DNA from: an uncultured Maribacter sp. | GTDB taxonomy: Bacteria > Bacteroidota > Bacteroidia > Flavobacteriales > Flavobacteriaceae | Direction of reading: 5' to 3' | Length of the DNA stretch: 64,000 bases | Assembly: GCF_947496775.1 (NCBI RefSeq) | Contig: NZ_CANMDU010000001.1 | Coordinates: forward strand, 248,001 to 312,000 | Shown here: piece by piece, positions 17,605 through 25,125 of the stretch | How the letters are laid out: every line of letters begins with the position of its first letter | How positions within the stretch are numbered: the first letter of the stretch is position 1 | The notes under the pieces: model-generated | Told to the model about the DNA's origin: nothing | Databases searched by the model: none | What the model saw: the letters and a program-made list of their open reading frames with translations, nothing else | Position numbers and translations under genes: made by a program

Positions 17605-18462
17605 TTAGTTTTGATGAAAAGTATCGGACACAAACTGCAATACTTTTGGCAAAGCCGAACGCCAATACACCCAACTATGTGCTCCTTCTCGGACTCTATA
17701 CTCATGCGGAATACCCTTCTTTTTCATGGCAATATGCACTAAGCTATTCCCTTCATACAAAAAATCATCATCACCACAATCTATATACCACTTTACAGAC
17801 TTTATTTGCTCAACAGGCTTAGATTCTAATAAATTCAAAGCATTATAATTTTCAAAATAGCTTTGTATCTCTTCTTCTGTATAGGATTTACCCATCCTTG
17901 TTATTTGTGTTTTTAAATCTTCTATAGTTAAAGGCCCCACATAAGCACTTAATGGACAAGAAGAAGAAAATAATTCTGGATGACGAAGTGCATACATAAA
18001 ACTACCGCCACCTCCCATAGACAATCCTGCTACAGCTCTATATCTTTTTTCTTTTTTGATTCGATATTTTTTCTCTACATAAGGCATAAATTCTTCAAAA
18101 AAGAAATCCTCATATTTCCAATCTCCTACATTAAAATACCCTCTTTCTCCAGTATTAGCATCAGGCATTATAATAATCATAGAAGTTGCAATACCTTCTT
18201 TAATACTTTCATCCGTAATGCGTAACACCTCTCCAAACTGTATCCAGCCTGTTTGGTCATCCCCTGCTCCATGCAATAAATAAAGTACCGGATAGCTACG
18301 TTCTGAAGTGTCATAATCTGGAGGTAAATAAACCGCATATTTACGTTCTCCTTTTAATATTTTACTTGGCATTTTTAGTTCATCGTAAACTTTTCCTGTT
18401 TGGCTATAACAAGATATAGTCATTGCAAAACAAAGAATTACTATTGCTTCAAGAGTTTTCAT
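17605..18462 (-). CDS. Secreted esterase (feruloyl/acetyl-xylan esterase-like, CE1 type)
   Basis: A 285-residue alpha/beta hydrolase with a signal peptide (cleavage near CYSQ, about residue 20). Family marks are VLYLLHGAGDD (oxyanion region), the nucleophile elbow GLSMGG with S148, an acidic residue in DCGDDDF, and the catalytic histidine in EGAHSW. CE1-like enzymes of this size remove acetyl or feruloyl groups from plant or algal polysaccharides, or hydrolyse S-formylglutathione in the cytoplasmic branch. The signal peptide argues for a polysaccharide or lipid ester. No polysaccharide utilisation locus surrounds it. Confidence 0.8.
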   Translation of the reverse strand: MKTLEAIVILCFAMTISCYSQTGKVYDELKMPSKILKGERKYAVYLPPDYDTSERSYPVLYLLHGAGDDQTGWIQFGEVLRITDESIKEGIATSMIIIMPDANTGERGYFNVGDWKYEDFFFEEFMPYVEKKYRIKKEKRYRAVAGLSMGGGGSFMYALRHPELFSSSCPLSAYVGPLTIEDLKTQITRMGKSYTEEEIQSYFENYNALNLLESKPVEQIKSVKWYIDCGDDDFLYEGNSLVHIAMKKKGIPHEYRVREGAHSWVYWRSALPKVLQFVSDTFHQN

Positions 18463-18670
18463 TTTTATATATTTTTATCATAAAAAGATACTCCTTTTTG
18501 CAACAAAAAAAATTTAAAACACTTTTCTTTACTAAACTTTAACATGTAATTGCTATTTTTTATAAAACACTCAAAGCAAAGCTAAAATATAGCACCTTTA
18601 CTTTTTAATACAATACCCCTATAATCTTAAAGGAAAGCACTTAGAAATAACTCTTATACCATAAAAAAAG

Positions 18671-18698
18671 AAAGCCCTAAGGGAATCCTTAGGGCTTT
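18671..18698 (-). terminator. Terminator after folD
   Basis: A perfect 12-bp stem AAAGCCCTAAGG/CCTTAGGGCTTT has a 4-base loop. On the minus strand a T-rich tract follows. It lies 19 bases beyond the folD stop. Confidence 0.85.
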
Positions 18699-18716
18699 AT
18701 AAATTTTAAAAATTAT

Positions 18717-19604
18717 TTATGCTTTAGAAGCTCTATGTCTTTCTCTTGCAAGCAATGTATTTTTAAGTAACATTGCAATAGTCATGGGCCCAACTCCGCC
18801 AGGTACAGGAGTTATAAAAGACGCTTTTTTACTTACGTTTTCAAAATCTACATCTCCTGTAATACGGTATCCTCTAGGTTTAGATTCGTCTGGTACACGT
18901 GTAATACCAACATCTATAACTACAGCATCATCTTTTACCATTTCTGCTTTTAAGAAGTTAGGAACTCCTAGGGCCGATATTACAATATCTGCTTGCGATA
19001 TTATTTGCGTAATATTCTTTGTTCTACTATGCGTTAAAGTTACTGTAGAGTTTCCGGGCCATCCTTTTCTTCCCATTAAAATACTCATTGGACGACCAAC
19101 AATATGACTTCTACCAATTACAACGGTATGTTTTCCTTGTGTATCTACTTTATAGCGTTCTAATAACTCTAATATACCAAAAGGCGTAGCCGGGATAAAA
19201 GTACTCATATCTAATGCCATTTTACCGAAATTAGTTGGATGAAAACCGTCTACATCTTTATCTGGATCAACAGCTAATAAAACTTTCTGTTCGTTTATTT
19301 GAGGAGGTAATGGCAATTGAATAATAAAACCATCAATATCTTCATTCTGGTTTAATTCTTCTATTTTATTAAGTAATTCAATTTCCGAAGTGGTACTAGG
19401 CAATTGCACCAAAGTAGATTCAAAACCAATACGCTCACAAGAACGTACTTTACTACCTACATAAGTTAAACTAGCCCCATCATTACCTACCAAAACAGCA
19501 GCTAAATGCGGAACTTTTTCTCCTCTCTCTTTCATTTTTGCTACCTCAGCAGCAATTTCATCTTTAATTTCGTTCGATACTTTTTTACCGTCTAGTAGTT
19601 CCAT
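18717..19604 (-). CDS. folD: Bifunctional methylenetetrahydrofolate dehydrogenase/cyclohydrolase
   Basis: A 295-residue cytoplasmic enzyme of one-carbon metabolism. It oxidises 5,10-methylene-THF to methenyl-THF with NADP and hydrolyses that to 10-formyl-THF. Key blocks are YVGSK with the catalytic lysine (about 48-52), QLPLP, DVDGFHP, the nucleotide-binding VVIGRSHIVGRP and the C-terminal TPVPGGVGPMT. The length is standard. It follows ffh at 89 bp on the same strand, a common flavobacterial neighbourhood. Confidence 0.96.
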   Translation of the reverse strand: MELLDGKKVSNEIKDEIAAEVAKMKERGEKVPHLAAVLVGNDGASLTYVGSKVRSCERIGFESTLVQLPSTTSEIELLNKIEELNQNEDIDGFIIQLPLPPQINEQKVLLAVDPDKDVDGFHPTNFGKMALDMSTFIPATPFGILELLERYKVDTQGKHTVVIGRSHIVGRPMSILMGRKGWPGNSTVTLTHSRTKNITQIISQADIVISALGVPNFLKAEMVKDDAVVIDVGITRVPDESKPRGYRITGDVDFENVSKKASFITPVPGGVGPMTIAMLLKNTLLARERHRASKA

Positions 19605-19693
19605 TATTACAATTTTATAATCGCTTCCGGCTCTTTTTAGGAAGGCTTTTATATTTTAATTTATTACTCTTTTTAATTTCGAAAATTATATAA

Positions 19694-21031
19694 TTATTTC
19701 ATTCCTTTCATGTTACTCATCATCTGCATCATCTTTTTACCGCCACCGCCTTGCATCATTTTCATCATCTTGCTCATTTGGTCAAACTGCTTTAATAATT
19801 GGTTTACTTCTTGAATATTACGTCCACTACCTTTAGCGATACGTTTTTTACGGCTAGCATTCAAAGAAGAAGGTGTAGATCTTTCACTTGGGGTCATGGA
19901 ATGAATAATAGCTTCTATGTGTTTAAAAGCATCGTCATCGATATCTAATCCTTTTAGTGCTTTTCCTGCACCAGGTATCATTCCCATTAAATCTTTAATG
20001 TTACCCATTTTTTTGATTTGCTGAATCTGTTTCAAGAAATCATCAAAACCAAACTTATTTTTTGCTATTTTCTTTTGAATCTTACGAGCTTCTTCCTCAT
20101 CGAACTGCTCTTGCGCACGTTCTACTAAGGAAATAACATCTCCCATTCCGAGAATACGTTCTGCCATACGAGATGGATGAAAAACATCTATTGCTTCCAT
20201 TTTCTCCCCTGTACCAATAAACTTTATAGGTTTATCTACTACCGACTTAATAGAAATAGCAGCACCACCACGAGTATCCCCATCTAACTTGGTAAGAATA
20301 ACACCGTCAAAATTAAGAATATCGTTAAAAGCCTTTGCTGTATTTACAGCATCTTGCCCTGTCATAGCATCGACAACGAACAATGTTTCTTGGGGTTGTA
20401 TGGCTTTATGAATATTGGAGATTTCCTCCATCATTCTTTCATCTACAGCAAGACGACCAGCGGTATCAATAATTACCACATCATTACCATTTGCTTTTGC
20501 TTGTGCTATACCTGCTTGTGCAATGGCAACTGGATCGCTATTGTCTTTATCGGAATATACCTCCACATCTATTTGCGCTCCAACTACATGTAATTGATCA
20601 ATAGCCGCAGGACGGTATACATCACAAGCTACCAATAGCGGTTTTTTAGATTTCTTAGTCTTTAAAAAGTTTGCCAGTTTACCAGAAAAAGTAGTCTTAC
20701 CAGAACCTTGCAAACCAGACATTAAAACTATAGATGGTTTTCCTGAAAGGTTTATACCTTCGGTTTCTCCACCCATTAGTAGCGTTAACTCATCTTTTAC
20801 AATCTTAACCATTAACTGGCCTGGTTGTAAAGTTGTAAGTACATCGGAACCTAATGCTTTTTCTTTTACCTTATTGGTAAATTCTTTTGCTATTTTAAAG
20901 TTAACATCGGCATCTAAAAGAGCTCTACGAACTTCTTTTGTTGTTTCTGCAACGTTTATTTCGGTAATCTGGCCATGTCCTTTAAGAACGTGGAGTGCTT
21001 TATCTAGCTTTTCACTTAAATTATCAAACAT
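19694..21031 (-). CDS. ffh: Signal recognition particle protein Ffh
   Basis: The 445-residue SRP54 GTPase that targets membrane proteins to the translocon. The N domain covers about 1-85. The G domain has GLQGSGKTTFSGKLA (G1), DVYRPAA, DTAGR (G3) and TKLDGD (G4). The C-terminal M domain (about 325-445) ends in a methionine-rich tract (KKMMQMMSNMKGMK). Length and motifs are complete. It is transcribed ahead of folD. Confidence 0.97.
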   Translation of the reverse strand: MFDNLSEKLDKALHVLKGHGQITEINVAETTKEVRRALLDADVNFKIAKEFTNKVKEKALGSDVLTTLQPGQLMVKIVKDELTLLMGGETEGINLSGKPSIVLMSGLQGSGKTTFSGKLANFLKTKKSKKPLLVACDVYRPAAIDQLHVVGAQIDVEVYSDKDNSDPVAIAQAGIAQAKANGNDVVIIDTAGRLAVDERMMEEISNIHKAIQPQETLFVVDAMTGQDAVNTAKAFNDILNFDGVILTKLDGDTRGGAAISIKSVVDKPIKFIGTGEKMEAIDVFHPSRMAERILGMGDVISLVERAQEQFDEEEARKIQKKIAKNKFGFDDFLKQIQQIKKMGNIKDLMGMIPGAGKALKGLDIDDDAFKHIEAIIHSMTPSERSTPSSLNASRKKRIAKGSGRNIQEVNQLLKQFDQMSKMMKMMQGGGGKKMMQMMSNMKGMK

Positions 21032-21114
21032 CTTCTTACTTTATTAACAGGGAAGGCAAATTTAACAATATCCGCCGTAAGTGGGTAGTTTCCACAGAAA
21101 AATATGCCCATCAA

Positions 21115-21145
21115 AAAAGCGCATATCGTTAAAATATGCGCTTTT
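21115..21145 (-). terminator. Terminator after the 151-aa lipoprotein gene
   Basis: A 12-bp stem AAAAGCGCATAT/ATATGCGCTTTT has a 7-base loop and T-runs on the minus strand (six T). It lies 25 bases past the stop of the lipoprotein gene and before ffh, insulating the two. Confidence 0.8.
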
Positions 21146-21170
21146 CTTAAAAATGTGGGGCAAAAAAGGT

Positions 21171-21626
21171 TTAATTTTTTCGAAAACTTAGAATTTCAGT
21201 TTCCCCAATACTACTATTATTTTCCAAGTTTATAGTAACATTCGAATAATCATCTATTTCCCAATCATTTGCTAACTCAGCTAGCTCTTCTGGTGTACTA
21301 AAAAAAAGCTCTAATCTAATTAAATTATATTCTGGATTAGATAAAACCCATGCTCCAGAAACAGAAACACTTCCATTTACAACCCCTACTGTTCCGTTTG
21401 CATTAAAAGTAAATATGTAATTCGCATAATTGACAGTTTCATCTATAGTAGCTTTACTATAGCTTTCTACTTGCCATGTATCTTGCGTAAGTACTCTAGT
21501 GATGCCTTCTATATCTATCACCTTGGCAGGCTCTACAGAATCATCCTTAGATTCACAAGAAACAAATACAAAATAAAATAGAGCTATAGGTATTAACGCT
21601 AATCTGCTTTTAATAAAACCAACCAT
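21171..21626 (-). CDS. Lipocalin-like lipoprotein, 151 aa
   Basis: The N-terminus is a lipoprotein signal (FYFVFVSCES). The mature part forms a single beta-rich unit: WQVESYSK, then YIFTFNANGTVGVV, then SGAWVL, then a strand-rich tail. The same pattern (trp-x-hydrophobic / F-x-F-x-x-x-G / G-x-W) recurs three times in the larger lipoprotein just upstream, so the two are homologous and probably arose by duplication. The lipocalin-like label is from this pattern. The ligand is unknown. A terminator at 21653-21679 separates the two genes. Confidence 0.6.
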   Translation of the reverse strand: MVGFIKSRLALIPIALFYFVFVSCESKDDSVEPAKVIDIEGITRVLTQDTWQVESYSKATIDETVNYANYIFTFNANGTVGVVNGSVSVSGAWVLSNPEYNLIRLELFFSTPEELAELANDWEIDDYSNVTINLENNSSIGETEILSFRKN

Positions 21627-21652
21627 AATTTTCCTTTATAAGAAAACGAAAA

Positions 21653-21679
21653 AGGCACGCTACTCATTGTTGCGTGCCT
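21653..21679 (-). terminator. Terminator between the two lipocalin-like lipoprotein genes
   Basis: An 8-bp stem AGGCACGC/GCGTGCCT with an 11-base loop is followed by five T on the minus strand. It lies 10 bases past the stop of the large lipoprotein gene and 27 bases before the start of the small one, so it may attenuate read-through. Confidence 0.7.
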
Positions 21680-21689
21680 GTTAATTTTA

Positions 21690-23447
21690 CTATAATTTCT
21701 CGAACACTAAATGATCATAACCACTATCATTATAATGCTTTAATTCTAATCTATTTTCTTCTACTTCTAGAATTTTATAATCATTTGCGAGTGGATAAAA
21801 ATTATTTTCCGTCCCAAAGTTTAAAATCATTTCTAATTGTTCTTCACTATTTCTGTAAACAAACCATCTTCCTGTACTTACTTCTACCTGATTTGGATTA
21901 TAGACAGTAATCTTTCCATTTGGTCCAAATGTAAAACTGTAGTTTGTATAGCTCTCTGTAGATGGATCTTGATTTTCAGAGAATAAAGCAATTTCCCATT
22001 GCGATTCATTAAACAATCCTCTTATCCAAACTACATCTTCATCGTTAACATCGTTATCGCAGTTTCTTTCTAAAATTAACTCGTAATCCGTACCTGGAAT
22101 CTCAAATTTTAATCTATCATCTCTTAAATCTGACAAAGGCCATTCGAAACTAACTCCTGGCTCATTACCCATTGTAATTGCCATTACCAAACGCCCTTGA
22201 TTATTTTGTGCTATTTCCCAAGAACCTTCTGAAGAAACATCTCCGCTGCTTAAGGTAACAACGCCTTCTGCCATAAAATTAAATTCATATCCTAATAAAC
22301 GATCTATTTCCTGACCATCTCTATGCACTTTTTTAATAATCCAACTACATTCCTTAAGCACTTCTCTTAATGTATTTGGGTCTTGGTTTAAGATATTACA
22401 AGCTTTTTTCATAATAATCTTATTCGCACCGTCTACAAACAATTTAATCTTACCATCCCCAATCTCATATACGAACCACTCTAAAGAGAAATCTACTAAA
22501 TCATTAAACTCTAATTTCAATAGCACTCTGTTCTCTCCTACTCTGGTAGTCCATGTTCCTTCTACTGCATTCCCTTCTCTATCAAAAGCTTTTACACTTC
22601 CATCTTCTTTAAAGTTCATTGCATATTCAAAATACTGCTCTGTTTGATCTTGATCATTTCTGTTAACCTCATGTATTAACCAAGGACACATTACTAAATA
22701 GTTATCTAAACGTTCTTTAGAGAAATCATCATCATTATGATCATTATCGTCATCTTCATCACAAGCTTCTTTTGCACTTTCGATAGCTCTTGCTAATTCT
22801 GCATTGTTATTTACAACCATCTCTGAACCATCATATAACTTTAAAGTAATAGGAAAATCCATACTTACTAATTGGTTCTCTTCTAAGTTTCCAAAAAACC
22901 TTCTTAATTGTTTATCACTTTCTACTGTAGCACTTCCTGTTTGTTGTTGGTTTATATCAAAACTGTACACTTTAATTGGGTATACAAAATCAATACACTC
23001 TATATCATCATCACCACCACCTTCTATACAGTCCTTAGCCTTTTCTCTTAATTCTTCCTTACTATTAATTACGATTTCTGTAAAATCTGCTAGCGTTACA
23101 GTTATAGGAAATAGTATGTTTACAATATCTTCATCTACATCTAACTTATCTAGAATTTCTTCTATAGTTTCTAAATCATCTTTCGAATCTATGTTAACTT
23201 CTAATCCGTTTACATTAACAGTATAAGGGAATTCAATAGCAAAACAACTAACGCCGTCTACAATATTATCAAAAGAACCGTCTTGCGAAGAGGTATCTTT
23301 TATAAGCTTAGCCGCAGCCGATGTAGAGGATATAGCTTCTGTTTCTTCTCCTGTTGTTAATTCTTCAAATTCATCTTGACATGAAGTAAAAGATAATGCA
23401 AGGACTAATAAGCTTGCGAATAATGTAGTTTTAAAAAACTTTTTCAT
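21690..23447 (-). CDS. Large repeat lipoprotein (three lipocalin-like repeats)
   Basis: A 585-residue surface or periplasmic lipoprotein with lipobox C23 (LSFTSC). Two repeat types are visible. The N-terminal half (about 65-250) has three or four units built on hydrophobic-x-FP-(I/Y)-x-V followed by an acidic segment (for example FAIEFPYTVNVNG, CIDFVYPIKVYSF, SMDFPITLKLYDG). The C-terminal half has three lipocalin-like units starting CPWLIHEV, CSWIIKKV and SQWEIALF, each followed by F-x-F-x-x-x-G and G-x-W. It diverges from the ECF sigma factor gene, and its upstream region carries the same 11-bp motif as the fecR gene, which suggests joint regulation. The function is unknown. Confidence 0.65.
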   Translation of the reverse strand: MKKFFKTTLFASLLVLALSFTSCQDEFEELTTGEETEAISSTSAAAKLIKDTSSQDGSFDNIVDGVSCFAIEFPYTVNVNGLEVNIDSKDDLETIEEILDKLDVDEDIVNILFPITVTLADFTEIVINSKEELREKAKDCIEGGGDDDIECIDFVYPIKVYSFDINQQQTGSATVESDKQLRRFFGNLEENQLVSMDFPITLKLYDGSEMVVNNNAELARAIESAKEACDEDDDNDHNDDDFSKERLDNYLVMCPWLIHEVNRNDQDQTEQYFEYAMNFKEDGSVKAFDREGNAVEGTWTTRVGENRVLLKLEFNDLVDFSLEWFVYEIGDGKIKLFVDGANKIIMKKACNILNQDPNTLREVLKECSWIIKKVHRDGQEIDRLLGYEFNFMAEGVVTLSSGDVSSEGSWEIAQNNQGRLVMAITMGNEPGVSFEWPLSDLRDDRLKFEIPGTDYELILERNCDNDVNDEDVVWIRGLFNESQWEIALFSENQDPSTESYTNYSFTFGPNGKITVYNPNQVEVSTGRWFVYRNSEEQLEMILNFGTENNFYPLANDYKILEVEENRLELKHYNDSGYDHLVFEKL

Positions 23448-23498
23448 AACGATTTGGATTTTTTTTTGTTTCTATATTTCTAAAACAATCCACTTTTA

Positions 23499-23509
23499 AA
23501 ATACCCTAC
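23499..23509 (-). promoter_or_regulatory. Candidate ECF-sigma promoter element (GTAGGGTATTT) before the repeat lipoprotein
   Basis: GTAGGGTATTT on the minus strand, 51 bases before the lipoprotein ATG. An identical 11-mer precedes fecR at 24165-24175 on the plus strand. I see no third copy in the neighbourhood. Confidence 0.4.
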
Positions 23510-23533
23510 CCAAAATATTTAATTTTTTTAAAA

Positions 23534-23541
23534 TATCTTTG
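23534..23541 (+). promoter_or_regulatory. -7 element TATCTTTG before the ECF sigma gene
   Basis: An exact TAnnTTTG match 16 bases before the TTG start codon of the sigma gene; it suggests housekeeping (not autogenous) transcription of the sigma factor with a very short leader. Confidence 0.5.
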
Positions 23542-23557
23542 AGACAAAACCAATCCA

Positions 23558-24070
23558 TTGAATAACAACGAACAAGATAATGTCTGTAAGGAAGAGGTAT
23601 TTAGCACTTTATTTTCTTCTCATTCTAAAACGGTATTTAACTACATATATTATAAGTTTGGCAACGAAGAAAAAGCCTATGACGCTGTACAAGAAGCTTT
23701 TGTAAAGTTATGGGAAAACTGTGGTAAGGTAACACCTTCTAAAGCTAAGTCTTACGTATATACTGTAGCTAACAATTTATATTTAAATGTTATTAAGTCA
23801 GAAAAAGTACGATTAAAGCATAGAGACAAAGTGGTTACTACTACGAATGAGTCTCCCGAGTTTTTAATGGAAGAGGACCAGTTTAAAGAAAAATTACAAA
23901 ACGCTTTAGACAGCTTACCAGAAAACCAACGCACTACTTTTTTATTAAATAGAATAGACGGAAAAAAATATAAAGAGATTGCTGAAATGGAAGGTGTAAG
24001 TGTAAAAGCAATTGAAAAGAGAATGCATTTAGCGCTTAAGGCATTACGTGAAAAAATTGATGGAATTTGA
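23558..24070 (+). CDS. ECF RNA polymerase sigma factor
   Basis: A 170-residue sigma-70 family protein with only regions 2 and 4. Region 2 covers about 14-80 (FNYIYYKFGNEEKAYDAVQEAFVKLWE) and region 4 covers about 110-165 (LDSLPENQRTTFLLNRIDGKKYKEIAEMEGVSVKAIEKRM, with the helix-turn-helix). The start is a TTG at 23558; there is no in-frame ATG before residue 104, and the -7 element just upstream fits this position. It is followed by a FecR anti-sigma gene and a TonB receptor gene, the standard cell-surface signalling arrangement. Confidence 0.92.
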   Translation: MNNNEQDNVCKEEVFSTLFSSHSKTVFNYIYYKFGNEEKAYDAVQEAFVKLWENCGKVTPSKAKSYVYTVANNLYLNVIKSEKVRLKHRDKVVTTTNESPEFLMEEDQFKEKLQNALDSLPENQRTTFLLNRIDGKKYKEIAEMEGVSVKAIEKRMHLALKALREKIDGI

Positions 24071-24164
24071 TAAAAAGAGTTAAAAAAAAAGAGTTAAGAA
24101 GCAAGGTTACGTACTCTGTACTAATTAGTAAATACTTTGAGACTTTGAACCAAAAATTAAAAAA

Positions 24165-24175
24165 GTAGGGTATTT
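24165..24175 (+). promoter_or_regulatory. Candidate ECF-sigma promoter element (GTAGGGTATTT) before fecR
   Basis: The 11-mer lies 36 bases before the fecR start, in the 140-bp space after the sigma gene. It is identical to the element in front of the divergent repeat lipoprotein gene (23499-23509, minus). Confidence 0.45.
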
Positions 24176-24210
24176 ACCTCTAAAGGTGTTATAAATATAT
24201 AAAGCTAAAA

Positions 24211-25125
24211 ATGATGCAAGAAAATTACTTGGCAAAATGGCTAAATAATGAGCTAACGGATGCAGAACTCGTGGAATTTAAAAAGTCCGAGGAGTATACT
24301 TCCTATGTAAAAATCAAAGAAGCTTCTTCTACCTTAGAAGCTCCTTCTTTTGATTTGGATGCGGCTTGGGAAGAACATAAGAACAAACGTAATAAGGAGC
24401 AACCTAAAGTTGTAACATTACAGCCATACAAACGCTTTTTACAACTTGCAGCGGCAGTTGCCGTATTATTAGTAGCTTCTTATTTTTATTTAGGTACTTT
24501 AGACCAATCTATTAGCACCCAGTATGCTGAAAACAAAGAAGTAATTTTACCTGATTCTTCTGAAATTGTATTAAATGCAGAATCTTCGATTAGTTATAGC
24601 GAAAAAAATTGGGATAAAGAGCGTAATATTTCTTTACAAGGAGAGGCATATTTTAAAGTAGCTAAGGGAAAACGATTTACAGTAGCTACCGAAAGTGGAA
24701 CCGTTGCCGTTTTAGGAACGCAATTTAATGTAGAAAACAGAAATGGCTTTTTTGAAGTAACATGTTTTGAAGGTTTAGTGAGTGTAACTTTTAATAATAA
24801 AGAAACGAAACTCCCAGCAGGCTCTTCTTTCCTTGTTATAAATGGAAAAGAAGTTTCTGTAAGTGGTCCCGATACTACTACCCCCTCTTGGGTAAACAAA
24901 GAAAGTTCTTTTAAAAGTATTCCATTACAATTTGTCTTAAATGAACTTCAAAGGCAACATAATGTAATAGTAGAAACTAAAGATATAGACACATCACAAC
25001 TTTTCACTGGTACTTTTAGTAATACAGAAATTTATGTTGCACTTCAAAGTATAAGTGTTCCTACTCAATTAAAGTTTAAATTAGAGGGGAATAAAGTGGT
25101 TTTCTATGCTAAGAATGCAGAATAA
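24211..25125 (+). CDS. FecR family anti-sigma factor
   Basis: A 304-residue single-pass inner-membrane protein. The N-terminal cytoplasmic domain (about 1-72) holds the sigma factor and the helix is at about 76-94. The periplasmic FecR domain (about 105-200) shows VILPDSSEIVLNAESSISY, the family G-x-x-ILLPDGS-type block, and VLGTQFNVE. A C-terminal secretin/TonB-like subdomain (DUF4974, about 230-300) follows, with SFKSIPLQFVLNELQRQHNV. It passes a signal from the TonB receptor encoded just downstream. The last 20 bases overlap the receptor gene. Confidence 0.92.
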   Translation: MMQENYLAKWLNNELTDAELVEFKKSEEYTSYVKIKEASSTLEAPSFDLDAAWEEHKNKRNKEQPKVVTLQPYKRFLQLAAAVAVLLVASYFYLGTLDQSISTQYAENKEVILPDSSEIVLNAESSISYSEKNWDKERNISLQGEAYFKVAKGKRFTVATESGTVAVLGTQFNVENRNGFFEVTCFEGLVSVTFNNKETKLPAGSSFLVINGKEVSVSGPDTTTPSWVNKESSFKSIPLQFVLNELQRQHNVIVETKDIDTSQLFTGTFSNTEIYVALQSISVPTQLKFKLEGNKVVFYAKNAE

